64,000 nucleotides of DNA from JAJZEO01 sp964350315 (GTDB taxonomy: Bacteria > Chlamydiota > Chlamydiia > Chlamydiales > 2-12-FULL-49-11): NCBI GenBank assembly GCA_964350315.1, contig CAYGJD010000002.1, forward strand, positions 108,496 to 172,495. Reading direction: 5' to 3'. Made by a program: the position numbers and the translations under genes. Positions 16,590 to 26,252 of the stretch are shown in pieces (the first letter of the stretch is position 1; each line of letters starts with the position of its first letter). The notes below the pieces were generated by a model. That model worked only from the letters and a program-made list of their open reading frames with translations. It searched no databases and was not told where the DNA came from.

Positions 16590-17798
16590 TTAAGACCTCT
16601 CAATAAGTTGTTTTCTAATGCTTTGTTCATCAATGCAATATTGTCCATAAGGCTTTTTAAGAAATTCTAAGAGAGTCTCTAATTTACAGTTCTTTTTCTG
16701 AACACAATAATAAACTATTCCAATAGGTAGAGTTAGGTAAGCTAACCACTTATTGGAAAAAGCAATCGGTTTTTTTGCTACAAAATCTTCTTGTAAAACA
16801 TCAGCAAGAATTACAAACAGATTTTCTTGTGGGGCTTTCCTTGCGGGGAAAAATCTTTCATCTTCTATCTTCTTCTTAATCAGATTGATTTGATTCTTTG
16901 TGCACTTTATCATGACAACTTTTGTTGCAGGCTCTGTAAAGTTTAACGATGGTGAAATGATTTTACCTTTTCTTGAACCGATAGAATAAACAGAACCATC
17001 TTCTCTTTTCAAAATTACTGACAACGATTTCAGCTTCTTACCATGGAAAAGAATTTCTACTTGATTTTTCTTCTCATACTGAGATGGGTCGCTCTTAAAG
17101 GTTCTATACAACACAAAAGACTTTTCTCTGTGATAACGTGAAATTCCGTCACATAAGAGAGTAAACTTATCAATCAACTTTAAGTGGGCATCTGTTTGGA
17201 ATAGAAAATAGTCACCGAAAAAAAACTTATACCCAATCAATTTGTTGTTTTTAGCGAAAACTTCTGTTTTCTCCATCTTTTTCATCGGAATATTATGATA
17301 AAGCATTGGGTCTATCTCACAAGGGATTAAAATCCCCTCATCCCAAGAACATCTTAGCTGCATGCGAAAAGGAAGTGATCTTTTATGAAAATCGTTTACA
17401 AGGAGAAACCTGAGTTCTTCTTCATCGATTTCGTTTATAGGGATTTTTCCACCAAGCGCTATTGCAAGCTCGTGCTTTTTGATTCTTTCTATTACCTCTG
17501 CATGCTCAAGTGTATTCTTCTTTTTTCCATATATCTGGATAAACTTCTTAAGAAACTGATGAAATCCAAGAACAACTTTCAATTCCTGAGATGATGCATG
17601 TAGAAGGTCTTGTATCTCTAGTTGCTCATGGAAAGCTCTTGAAAAATTCAATACAGAACGTACATATTTATCAAATTCATCATTTCCTAGAGGATGAAAG
17701 GAGTATCCACCTGAAATTGGATAAATTTCAAAATATACATTTAAATCCAACATCCTAAGGAAGGACTTGGGCATTTCGGTATTTTTATGGAAATCCAT
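16590..17798 (-). CDS. Paralogue of the 15117 gene lacking the predicted catalytic residues
   Basis: A 402-residue tandem paralogue. Shared landmarks: 'LGGKIPINEID' versus 'LGGKIPVEWM'; 'FRMQLRCSWDEG' versus 'LRLQLPFDYGEG'; 'LLCDGISRYH' versus 'CFYNGIQKYN'; 'KREDGSVYSIG' versus 'DKDGYVRSVG'; and similar C-terminal segments 'LLEFLKKPY' versus 'LLKVLAYPW'. At the position of the partner's histidine there is serine ('SLSVILKREDG') and in place of 'NC' there is 'EN' ('KAPQENLFVILADVL'). A membrane helix 'WLAYLTLPIGIVYYC' is kept. It is probably a non-catalytic partner or decoy, by inference. Confidence 0.6.
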   Translation of the reverse strand: MDFHKNTEMPKSFLRMLDLNVYFEIYPISGGYSFHPLGNDEFDKYVRSVLNFSRAFHEQLEIQDLLHASSQELKVVLGFHQFLKKFIQIYGKKKNTLEHAEVIERIKKHELAIALGGKIPINEIDEEELRFLLVNDFHKRSLPFRMQLRCSWDEGILIPCEIDPMLYHNIPMKKMEKTEVFAKNNKLIGYKFFFGDYFLFQTDAHLKLIDKFTLLCDGISRYHREKSFVLYRTFKSDPSQYEKKNQVEILFHGKKLKSLSVILKREDGSVYSIGSRKGKIISPSLNFTEPATKVVMIKCTKNQINLIKKKIEDERFFPARKAPQENLFVILADVLQEDFVAKKPIAFSNKWLAYLTLPIGIVYYCVQKKNCKLETLLEFLKKPYGQYCIDEQSIRKQLIERS

Positions 17799-17814
17799 AT
17801 TTACAACGAATTTT

Positions 17815-17837
17815 TGTTATTATTTCTAATAATAACA
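17815..17837 (-). terminator. Hairpin downstream of trpS
   Basis: TGTTATTATT and AATAATAACA form a 10-bp stem with a 3-base loop between the trpS stop and the next minus-strand gene. The stem is A/T-only and lacks a U-run on the minus-strand side (it is followed by CAAAAATTC), so termination would be inefficient; an mRNA-stability role is also possible. Confidence 0.4.
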
Positions 17838-17846
17838 CATAACGTA

Positions 17847-18872
17847 TTAACGGTAGTTTCGTTGTTTTAGAAAGGGATAATTAATCCCCATAGCATCTTT
17901 CACATCACAAAGAGTCTTTGCAGCTTTTTCCCTAGCAGCAAATGTCCCTTGATTGATGACTTCATATACAGCATCAGGGTTTTTTTCAAAGTGACGTCTT
18001 CTTTCTCTAATTGGCTCAATAAGAGCGATAAGCATATCAGTTGTCAGATCTTTAATCACTTTGTCTGGCATACCACCCTTGCGGTATTGGTCTTTAAGTT
18101 CAGACACTTTATCTTGATCAGGATGAAAGATTTCAAGATATGTAAATGCAACTGCCTTTTCTGGATCTCCACCATCTTCAAGTGACTTACGATCAGGATC
18201 AGATTTCATTTTTTTTACTTTTTTTGCTATTGCATCATTTTCATCAGAAAGATAGATCGCATTTCCAAGAGACTTAGACATTTTTTGCCCATCTGTACCT
18301 GGCAAAGTTCTATCTAAGCTCGGATATATTCCCTCAGGCATAACAAGGACTTCTTTGTTAAACTGTTCGTTAAAACGCCTAACAACATCCCGCGTTAATT
18401 CAAGCATCGGAGTCTGATCTTTTCCAACAGGGACATAGTTAGCTCCAAATCCTGTAATATCTGCGACTTGATAAATCGGATAAAGATAAAAACCTGCTGT
18501 AACTCCCTCTCCATACCCCCGCATTTTCATCTCAGACTTAACCGTTGGATTGTGGCCTATGCGCTGGATTGTCACTGTATTCAAATAATACATCGTCAGT
18601 TCAGGCAGTTCTGGAATGTAGGATTGAACAAAAATATTGCTTTCTTCAGGATTTATCCCGACAGCAAGGTAATCGCACGTCACTTCAAAGATATTATTCT
18701 TTACTTTAGAAATATCCCCAAAGTTGTCTGTAATTGCCTGAGCATCGGCTATCATAATGTAGGTTTCGCATTTTTTTTGCATTTCAACACGATTTTGCAA
18801 AGAACCGATGTAGTGTCCAATATGCAGAGGTCCGGTCGGTCTATCTCCAGTAAGCAAAACTTTCTTTGTCAT
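17847..18872 (-). CDS. trpS: Tryptophanyl-tRNA synthetase
   Basis: A 341-residue class I synthetase charging tRNA-Trp (a tRNA-Trp gene is at 55.8 kb). The ATP-binding HIGH-type motif appears in 'TGDRPTGPLHIGHYIGSL', and the second signature in 'GQKMSKSLGNAIYLSD'. Typical TrpRS segments include 'YLAVGINPEESNIFVQS' and 'VGKDQTPMLELTRDVVRRFN'. Length is normal. It diverges from pknD across about 150 bases. Confidence 0.96.
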   Translation of the reverse strand: MTKKVLLTGDRPTGPLHIGHYIGSLQNRVEMQKKCETYIMIADAQAITDNFGDISKVKNNIFEVTCDYLAVGINPEESNIFVQSYIPELPELTMYYLNTVTIQRIGHNPTVKSEMKMRGYGEGVTAGFYLYPIYQVADITGFGANYVPVGKDQTPMLELTRDVVRRFNEQFNKEVLVMPEGIYPSLDRTLPGTDGQKMSKSLGNAIYLSDENDAIAKKVKKMKSDPDRKSLEDGGDPEKAVAFTYLEIFHPDQDKVSELKDQYRKGGMPDKVIKDLTTDMLIALIEPIRERRRHFEKNPDAVYEVINQGTFAAREKAAKTLCDVKDAMGINYPFLKQRNYR

Positions 18873-18988
18873 GTGATCAAATCCTATGTTTACAATCCAT
18901 TATCCTACTATCTTTCTCATTTTTTTTGCAGAACTTTTCCTTTTTCATCCTTTGTTTATTGAGCATCGCCTATGAAAAGAGGGATTTC

Positions 18989-19017
18989 TTGAATTTTGGC
19001 GGTTAATTTGGTATAGT
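18989..19017 (+). promoter_or_regulatory. Sigma-70-type promoter of pknD
   Basis: TTGAAT (18989-18994) and TATAGT (19012-19017) are separated by exactly 17 bases. The ATG of pknD begins 8 bases after the -10 hexamer, so the predicted start of transcription lies at or within a few bases of the start codon. No ribosome site fits in between: the transcript should be nearly leaderless. Confidence 0.65.
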
Positions 19018-19025
19018 TCGGCACT

Positions 19026-21764
19026 ATGGAAAAAGCAAAGACTAAGGCAGATCCACTACCCTCTTTTATCGGCCCCTACTCAATTGTTTCAAGACTTGGT
19101 AAAGGTGGTATGGGAGAAGTTCTTTTGGGGAAGGATCCAACCGTTGATCGTATGTTAGCTATTAAGCGCGTACGCACAGACCTTGTCCACCATGAAATTG
19201 TGAGAAAAAGGTTCCTAAAAGAAGCTAAAATTACAGCCTCTCTTTACCACCCCTCAATCATACCTGTTTACTCAATTCACCAATCAGAAAACTCTCTTTA
19301 CTACGTTATGCCGCATGTTGAGGGGCAAACGCTAAAAGATATCTTGAGAGAAACGATCAGGCGGGAAAAAGCAGCCGCAGCTCCCCACCCAATTGGCATC
19401 TCAATTTCACATTTGCTCCGAATATTTACAAACGTTTGCCAAGCGATTTCCTATTGCCACTCTATGGGCATACTACATCGCGATCTGAAACCTGAAAACA
19501 TCTTGGTTGGAAACTTTGGACAAGTTGTCATTCTTGACTGGGGACTTGCAGGCTTTATCGATGAAAAAGAGGAAAGCTTACTTGAGCCGGAAAATATGCC
19601 GGAAGAAAAGATTTCTGATGTTCATCTAACAAAACCTGGAAAAATCATTGGTACACTCTCTTATATGCCACCAGAAAGAGTCGATGGCAGACCTGCAAAT
19701 GTTCATACTGAAATCTATTCTCTTGGGGTAATTCTCTATCAACTTCTAACTCTTAGAATGCCATTTCAAAGGACTACTATTGAACAATATAAAAAAATCA
19801 GAAAACATGAGACTCTCACCGACGCCCTTGAAGCAGCACCTTATCGCGACATTCCTCCTCAACTATCTGAAATCACAAAAAAATGTCTCGCAAATAGTGC
19901 CTCTGATCGTTATGAATCTGTCACAGAGCTTCTGCGCGACTTAGAACGATATAATTCAGGATTGCCAGATTGGATTTTACAAACCGAGCTTAAAGTAGAT
20001 TGTGAAACCGACTGGGAATTGCAAGAGAACGTCTTGATGAGCAAGTTGATTCCAATAACAAGATCAACAGAGATCATGCAATGGTACATTCTTATGATCT
20101 CAAAACGCTCTTTTGGAGGGAATAAGAAAATTTCAACTTATCTTACTCTTGGAAAAGACTCAGAAGGGCTAGGCTTTTTACTTAATATACCAGAACCTAA
20201 AGAAAGGCAAGGCCTAGAAGATGGTTATTGTCTCTGGATAGGAACAAAAAAATCTCCAGGAATAAAACTCTACCGCTCTCAAGTAACGATTTTTGAGATC
20301 GATGGTAAAATCGTTGAAAGCGACAAAGAGTTATTTATTGAAATCGAAAAGATAGATCAAACAGTTCGCCTTTTTATCGATCACGATTTAATTCTAACAT
20401 ACACAGATCCCTTGCCGATTGTCGGAACACATGTTGGGTTGATGTCTCAGGATATGGAATTCAGTCTGTCCTCTTTTCAAGTATTTGTTGGCTCACAAAA
20501 TGCAACAATTGGCTGTCTTTCTGTACCAGACGCCTTTCTTGCTTCAAAAAACTTCAAAGAAGCAGCTTGTGAGTATGCACGAATTGCCGAGTCTTTTGCA
20601 GGAAGAATTCAAGGAAGAGAGGCCTTATTTCGTCTCGGAATTACTTATCTTGAAGATGCTAAAATTGAATCAAACCTTGTTGACCGTGAAAACTTGATTG
20701 AAAATTCACTTTCCACTTTCGAAAAGCTTCATGCAACTCGCGGAGAACCTCTTGAATACTTAGGGAAATCTCTAGTTTATAGAAAACTTGGGAGCTTAGA
20801 CGAAGAGTTAAAGTGTTTAGAACTCGCAATCCGCAAATTTAAAAAGGACCCGCTAACTAATCTCATTGAAGAACGAATCTTATTCCGCCTTCACGAAAGT
20901 GCAAAAAACGACCGAAAAGGGGTTTATAATTTTGCTCTTCTAACCCTTCGCCACCTGCCTCATCAATTGTCTAACCGAGAAACTCACGCTTTAATTCACA
21001 ATCTATCAACCAACTCTGAAAAACTCTATTTTTTCTCAGACATCGAAAATTTTAACTCACTTGACGAAAGATATCGATTTATGGCGATCCAACTTGCTTT
21101 TTGGCTCGACAAGCCGATGTGTTTAAGAGACATGATTTCTGATGAGACATCTCCTCTTTTAAAGGAAAATATAGAATATGCTTTACGCCTACTTGGCTAT
21201 GTTGAGCCTAAAAAACACAACTTAACTGATCTGATAGAACATCTTCCCCAACAACCGAATCCCCGTATGATCCGCCCCATCTTTTTTGAGATTGAAAATC
21301 TTTTAACAAAAAAATCTGCCCATGACGCTCTTACAGCTTTAAAAAGCCTTTCAAAATTTGAACTTTCTCCAAAAATTGAAGAACGGGTTGCTATTTTAAA
21401 GGTTTGGGCACACCTTCTGCTAAAAGAATCCGAAGAAGCAAAAGAAATTTTACATACGTATGAAAGACAGAGCACACAAAAATGCAATTCTCCCTTCTTT
21501 ATGCTTTATGGATGTATGCTAGCGCAAACAGTTGGAACATCTGGAGCACAAAAACACTTTGAGAGAACGTCTGATTTTGCTTTTCCTCCTATCTCATCTC
21601 TTTTGGGGCATTACTTGAAAAAAGAGTCAGAAGCAAGAGATTGGATAGACGCTCTCTTTAGTTATGAAAGAATGGAGCTATATAGACAGCTCGTACTTTT
21701 TTACCACTCTTGTGGCAAACGCGCCAAAACAATGCTCTACGAAAGAAAATTAAAGAAAATGTAG
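19026..21764 (+). CDS. pknD: Serine/threonine protein kinase PknD
   Basis: A 912-residue Hanks-type kinase. Kinase domain (~18-310): glycine loop 'LGKGGMGEVLLGKD', lysine in 'LAIKRVR', catalytic 'LHRDLKPENIL', 'ILDWGLAG' (DWG instead of DFG) and 'LSYMPPERVDG'. The middle (~330-490) is beta-rich and resembles a LamG/jelly-roll fold ('QTVRLFIDHDLILTY', 'THVGLMSQ'). The C-terminal half is helical with repeat-like segments ('EAACEYARIAES', 'EELKCLELAIRKFKK') like tetratricopeptide repeats. No membrane helix is obvious. Size and adjacency to valS match chlamydial PknD. The PP2C gene at 2.4 kb is its likely opponent. Confidence 0.92.
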   Translation: MEKAKTKADPLPSFIGPYSIVSRLGKGGMGEVLLGKDPTVDRMLAIKRVRTDLVHHEIVRKRFLKEAKITASLYHPSIIPVYSIHQSENSLYYVMPHVEGQTLKDILRETIRREKAAAAPHPIGISISHLLRIFTNVCQAISYCHSMGILHRDLKPENILVGNFGQVVILDWGLAGFIDEKEESLLEPENMPEEKISDVHLTKPGKIIGTLSYMPPERVDGRPANVHTEIYSLGVILYQLLTLRMPFQRTTIEQYKKIRKHETLTDALEAAPYRDIPPQLSEITKKCLANSASDRYESVTELLRDLERYNSGLPDWILQTELKVDCETDWELQENVLMSKLIPITRSTEIMQWYILMISKRSFGGNKKISTYLTLGKDSEGLGFLLNIPEPKERQGLEDGYCLWIGTKKSPGIKLYRSQVTIFEIDGKIVESDKELFIEIEKIDQTVRLFIDHDLILTYTDPLPIVGTHVGLMSQDMEFSLSSFQVFVGSQNATIGCLSVPDAFLASKNFKEAACEYARIAESFAGRIQGREALFRLGITYLEDAKIESNLVDRENLIENSLSTFEKLHATRGEPLEYLGKSLVYRKLGSLDEELKCLELAIRKFKKDPLTNLIEERILFRLHESAKNDRKGVYNFALLTLRHLPHQLSNRETHALIHNLSTNSEKLYFFSDIENFNSLDERYRFMAIQLAFWLDKPMCLRDMISDETSPLLKENIEYALRLLGYVEPKKHNLTDLIEHLPQQPNPRMIRPIFFEIENLLTKKSAHDALTALKSLSKFELSPKIEERVAILKVWAHLLLKESEEAKEILHTYERQSTQKCNSPFFMLYGCMLAQTVGTSGAQKHFERTSDFAFPPISSLLGHYLKKESEARDWIDALFSYERMELYRQLVLFYHSCGKRAKTMLYERKLKKM

Positions 21765-21776
21765 CAAATTGCCACC

Positions 21777-21805
21777 TTGAACTAAAGTAGACTTTCCCCT
21801 AAACT
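21777..21805 (+). promoter_or_regulatory. Sigma-70-type promoter of valS
   Basis: TTGAAC (21777-21782) and TAAACT (21800-21805) are spaced by 17 bases. The valS ATG starts only 6 bases after the -10 element, so transcription is predicted to begin at the start codon itself. This repeats the arrangement seen at pknD. Confidence 0.6.
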
Positions 21806-21811
21806 GTCTTC

Positions 21812-24652
21812 ATGAAAGAACAAGCTAAGACATATGATCCCACTCTTACTGAAGGCAAATGGTACGCCTTTTGGAAAGAAAATGGTTTTTTTAAAGGTGA
21901 CAATCAAAGCAAGAAAGAACCCTACTGCGTCATCCTCCCCCCACCTAATGTTACTGGTGTTCTCCATATGGGCCACGCTCTTGTAAATACACTTCAAGAT
22001 ATCGTCATCCGTTACAAGAAAATGAAAGGGTTTGAAACTCTCTGGATTCCAGGGACAGACCATGCCGGAATTTCTACTCAATCTGTTGTTGAAAGACACC
22101 TACACGCAAAAACTGGCAAAAGAAGAAATGATTTTACAAGAGAGGAGTTTCTCTCTCATGTTTGGGAGTGGAAAGAAGACCACGAAAAACGTATTTTAGG
22201 ACAACTTGAAAAACTTGGTTCATCACTTGACTGGTCAAGACTTCGATTCACTATGGACGACCAATCGACAACCGCAGTCAAGACAATGTTCAAGAAAATG
22301 TTTGATGACGGTTTAATCTATCGTGGCGACTATCTTGTTAATTGGGATCCTGTTCTTCAAACTGCTATCGCAGATGACGAAGTTGAGTACGAAGAAAGAG
22401 ATGATTCTCTCTACTATATTAAATACAAAATCGAAAATAGTGATGAATTCCTTGTTGTAGCGACAACTCGTCCTGAGACGATGCTAGGAGACGTTGCTGT
22501 TGCAGTGGGAATGAACGACGAGCGCTTTAATCACCTTGTAGGAAAAAATGTAATTCTTCCAATTGTGAATCGTGCTATTCCGGTGATCCAAGATCATTAT
22601 GTTGATCCTGAATTTGGAACAGGTGCTGTTAAGATGACACCAGCTCATGATTTTAATGACTATGATGTCTGCGCGCGGCACAATCTAGAATTAATCAACA
22701 TCTTAAATCCAAACGGAACATTAAACCAGAAATGTTTAGAGTTTGAAGGGCTAAGCTGCGAGGCTGCACGAATCAAGATTGTTGATCGTTTACGCAATCT
22801 TGGACTAGTTGACAAAATCACACCTCATACTCACCGCGTTGGCGTATCATACCGTAGCAAAGCAGTTATCGAGCCTTATTTATCAAAGCAATGGTTTATC
22901 AAAATGCAGCCGCTGAAAGATAAGCTGTTTAAAGCCGTCGAAAGTGGCCGGGTGAAAATTGTCCCAAAAGAATGGGAAAAGGTCTACAACCACTGGATTA
23001 ACAATCTGCGTGATTGGTGTATATCAAGACAACTATGGTGGGGACACCGAATCCCGATTTGGTACCACAAGGCAGACAAACAGAGGGTCATTTGCTATAT
23101 CGGAGAAGGTAGTCCTCCTGAAGTTCTAGCAGAACCTGATATGTGGCAACAAGACGAAGATGTTTTAGACACTTGGTTTTCCTCAGCTCTTTGGCCCCTT
23201 ACGACTTTGGGATGGCCTGAAAAAACAGCTGACTTAAAAAAGTTTTATCCAACTTCTGTATTAATCACAGGTCATGACATCCTATTCTTTTGGGTTGCTC
23301 GAATGATTGCAATGGGTGAATATGCAGAAGGTGAAATTCCCTTTCATGAAACGTTTGTGCATGGATTGATTTATGGAAAATCCTATTGGAGAAATAATGA
23401 CGACGGGAGCATCGCTTATGTTCTACCAGAAGAGCGTAAAGCATATGAAATAGGCGAAAATGTTCCAAAAGATGTCTTTTCAAGATGGGAAAAAATGTCC
23501 AAATCAAAAGGTAATGTTGTTGATCCGATTGAAATCATTAATGAATATGGAGCCGACGCAATGCGTCTTGCTCTAACCTCTAGTGTTACTCATGCAAGAC
23601 AAATAGACCTTGATATTCGACGATTTGAAGAATTTAAGAATTTTGCAAATAAGGTGTGGAACGCTTCAAGATTTCTATTTATGAATCTTGATGCGAATGA
23701 AAAAACACTCATGCCAGCACTCTGTGAAGAAGAATTAATGAAAGGTCTTGATCGCTCATTGCTTACTCTTGATGACAAGTGGATTCTTTCTCGTCTAAAT
23801 AAAACGATTCAAACTATTGAAGAAAGCTTTAGTGCCTATAATTTTGATGTCATAGCAAAATCTTCTTATGCATTTTTCTGGGATGAATTTTGCGCCTATT
23901 ACTTGGAAACAACAAAACCATACCTTTTTGGAAAAGTTGGGAGAAAGGAAGATCGTGCAAATAAGCAAAAATTGCTTGTCATAGTCATGCTCTCTTCCAT
24001 CAGACTTTTACATCCGATTGCACCTTTTATTACAGAAGAGCTTTTCTCTCTTTTAAAAGTGCGTTTTTCTCACATCAAAAATAATGCTTCTTGCGATGCC
24101 TACACAAAGGATCTTTTCAATGCATTAAAGTGTGATGTGATTGCACAGGCACCTTTCCCTCAACTTAATTTGGATGAGAGCGATAATAGCGATGAAATCG
24201 AGCAGGAATGGAGTGTTGTTAACGAAGTCATCTATGCCATTAGAAATATACGCGCTGAAATGGGAGTTCCTCCTGTCACATCTACAGACGTCTACATTAC
24301 CTACGGCAATCAAGTTTCAATGCATCAAGAGATCATTAAAGCCTTGATCCGTGTTGGAAAGATCGAATTTACTGGAGAAATTGAACCTAAACTCACACAT
24401 GCCTCTACAGCCTTTGTTCGAGGAATGAAGATCTTTATCCCATTGCCTCAAGAGCTCAAAGAAAAAGAGAAGGGCCGCCTTGAAAAAGAACTCGAAAAGC
24501 ATAAAAAACAAGTTGAAATTTTATCAAACAAGTTAAGTAATAGTGAATTTATCAATAAAGCACCTAATGAGCTTGTTGAAAAAACCAAATTTCTTTTGTC
24601 TGACTCACAAGACAAACAAAAAGAAATTGAAATAAAGCTCTTTTCGCTGTAA
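21812..24652 (+). CDS. valS: Valyl-tRNA synthetase
   Basis: A 946-residue class I synthetase. The HIGH-type motif is in 'PPPNVTGVLHMGHALVN' near residue 52, the editing domain has 'TTRPETMLGDVAVAV' and 'GTGAVKMTPAHD', the tRNA-binding 'WCISRQLWWGHRIPIWY' is present, and the KMSKS signature is 'WEKMSKSKGNVVDP' near residue 560. A C-terminal coiled-coil arm ('KGRLEKELEKHKKQVEIL') is intact. It follows pknD as in Chlamydia, but with its own promoter overlapping the 46-base gap. Confidence 0.97.
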   Translation: MKEQAKTYDPTLTEGKWYAFWKENGFFKGDNQSKKEPYCVILPPPNVTGVLHMGHALVNTLQDIVIRYKKMKGFETLWIPGTDHAGISTQSVVERHLHAKTGKRRNDFTREEFLSHVWEWKEDHEKRILGQLEKLGSSLDWSRLRFTMDDQSTTAVKTMFKKMFDDGLIYRGDYLVNWDPVLQTAIADDEVEYEERDDSLYYIKYKIENSDEFLVVATTRPETMLGDVAVAVGMNDERFNHLVGKNVILPIVNRAIPVIQDHYVDPEFGTGAVKMTPAHDFNDYDVCARHNLELINILNPNGTLNQKCLEFEGLSCEAARIKIVDRLRNLGLVDKITPHTHRVGVSYRSKAVIEPYLSKQWFIKMQPLKDKLFKAVESGRVKIVPKEWEKVYNHWINNLRDWCISRQLWWGHRIPIWYHKADKQRVICYIGEGSPPEVLAEPDMWQQDEDVLDTWFSSALWPLTTLGWPEKTADLKKFYPTSVLITGHDILFFWVARMIAMGEYAEGEIPFHETFVHGLIYGKSYWRNNDDGSIAYVLPEERKAYEIGENVPKDVFSRWEKMSKSKGNVVDPIEIINEYGADAMRLALTSSVTHARQIDLDIRRFEEFKNFANKVWNASRFLFMNLDANEKTLMPALCEEELMKGLDRSLLTLDDKWILSRLNKTIQTIEESFSAYNFDVIAKSSYAFFWDEFCAYYLETTKPYLFGKVGRKEDRANKQKLLVIVMLSSIRLLHPIAPFITEELFSLLKVRFSHIKNNASCDAYTKDLFNALKCDVIAQAPFPQLNLDESDNSDEIEQEWSVVNEVIYAIRNIRAEMGVPPVTSTDVYITYGNQVSMHQEIIKALIRVGKIEFTGEIEPKLTHASTAFVRGMKIFIPLPQELKEKEKGRLEKELEKHKKQVEILSNKLSNSEFINKAPNELVEKTKFLLSDSQDKQKEIEIKLFSL

Positions 24653-24740
24653 ATGCTTTATTTTAACTACCCTGTAACTCATTTTTTTGGTACAATTCAT
24701 TAAGTTTGAATGAAGATCACCCTTAACCAAATGTATTACT

Positions 24741-26252
24741 ATGGAAAGTCTTCCCCCTCATGAACCATACAGTCCCACATATGCCAAGCCTATAGAAATC
24801 GTTAGACCCGCTTCCGCTCCTTATTTTACTGGATCTCAACGGCAAAATTCTTTAGCTCTACCTGGCGGATCCCCCCCGAGAACTGTCTTGGTGAGCTGTG
24901 GATTACTTGGAGCAGGCCATACAGAAAGAAGACTTTCTGCTCAACTTCCACCTGATGAAGTCAAACGACGTCTAATCACTGATATCGCTAAAGGAAATGG
25001 TGAAGTTGCTTTTGATATCCCATCACCTGCTTTTACTCCAAAAGCTCGCATACTACCGCTTAAACAAAGATCATCAGAACCTGGCTCTTATTCTTTTATT
25101 TCTAGACAAAATTGTATCCCGGTTGAATTAATAAGACAGCTCCAGAAAATATCCAATATTTTTTTTAGCGCTTTTGAACTCTCAACTCATACACCTCTAC
25201 CAGAAATGAGACATGATTGTTTGAAGAAAATACAATGGCTTGCTGAATTAACCATCAACAACCTTTTGAAAAAAAACAAACTTAATATGGCTCAAGCAGC
25301 GCTCGCGATTATTGTGATCCACGAGATTAAAGAAGATGAGCTATTTTTAGAAACCACCTCTGTCGGAGCTCCTAAATCTTTTAGCTCATTAGCCACCAGA
25401 GTGTCATTTTTGTTTTACAATAAAATATTCCAAGAATTGCCTGTCTGTTTTCCTAAAACATTTCAACAGAGCCAAAACAAAGGGCTTGATTTTACAACAG
25501 AAGATTGTAAAAGAATGGGTCTTGCTGATGGAGTCAAGCCAGAACTAACTCCAACAATGTTGATTGCGATCTCTCCGGATGTCACTGAAAGAGAGAAGCT
25601 CCAAGACACATCAACTAATGCTCTTCGATTTGTCATGGCAGAAATGAAAGTTCGTAGTTCACTTCCCTGGTTATTTAAAGGTGTTTGTCCCAGACCCTTC
25701 TATAGTGACGCTCTTGACGAACTTGGAAAACATGGTTTTGAGCTTGTAACAGAAAGACCGCCTAAAGCGGGCGACTTAGTTGTCTATTTAAAAGGAAAGG
25801 AGCGCAATACTCGGGTTGTCCACTACGGTGTTCTCTTAGATCGGGTGCATGTCTTATCCAAATGGGATAGAAACATCCCTCTTAAACATCCAATTGATGG
25901 CTTACCTGATGAACTAAAGGGAAGAACTGTTCAATTTTATTCATTTAGCCCCAGAATTATAGAACAGGAAATACTACATAAAATGTCGCAACGTACATTT
26001 AATCCTGCAAGTATTTCTATAGAGATTGAGCTCTTGTTGAGAAATGAAATTGAAACTTGTGAAATGAGAGAAATCACAAACGAAGGTTTGCTGTACAATC
26101 AATCTTACTACTCTAAATTAAAATCTAGGTTAATCAATTCCTTAAAGGTCATTCAATCCCTGCCAAGAGATCAAAGAGAATCAAAAATCAAAGAACTCGT
26201 TTCCTCTGTGAAATCTGGCTCGTACTTTAATGTCGATTTTCTAGGTGATTAA
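24741..26252 (+). CDS. Unknown protein with NlpC/P60-like domain, cysteine replaced
   Basis: A 503-residue protein, not recognised by name. The first ~50 residues are proline-rich and look disordered. A helical region follows, then (residues ~290-400) a segment like NlpC/P60-type papain folds: 'STNALRFVMAEM', 'PPKAGDLVVYLKG', 'VVHYGVLLDRVHVLSKWD' and 'RTVQFYSF'. The 'GDLVVY ... HYGV ... VLSKW' series is characteristic. In the helix where such enzymes have 'NCxxY' the sequence reads 'NALRF', so the nucleophile appears to be alanine. It may bind rather than cut. It converges with the lipase-like gene with a 26-base overlap. An effector role is speculation. Confidence 0.6.
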   Translation: MESLPPHEPYSPTYAKPIEIVRPASAPYFTGSQRQNSLALPGGSPPRTVLVSCGLLGAGHTERRLSAQLPPDEVKRRLITDIAKGNGEVAFDIPSPAFTPKARILPLKQRSSEPGSYSFISRQNCIPVELIRQLQKISNIFFSAFELSTHTPLPEMRHDCLKKIQWLAELTINNLLKKNKLNMAQAALAIIVIHEIKEDELFLETTSVGAPKSFSSLATRVSFLFYNKIFQELPVCFPKTFQQSQNKGLDFTTEDCKRMGLADGVKPELTPTMLIAISPDVTEREKLQDTSTNALRFVMAEMKVRSSLPWLFKGVCPRPFYSDALDELGKHGFELVTERPPKAGDLVVYLKGKERNTRVVHYGVLLDRVHVLSKWDRNIPLKHPIDGLPDELKGRTVQFYSFSPRIIEQEILHKMSQRTFNPASISIEIELLLRNEIETCEMREITNEGLLYNQSYYSKLKSRLINSLKVIQSLPRDQRESKIKELVSSVKSGSYFNVDFLGD

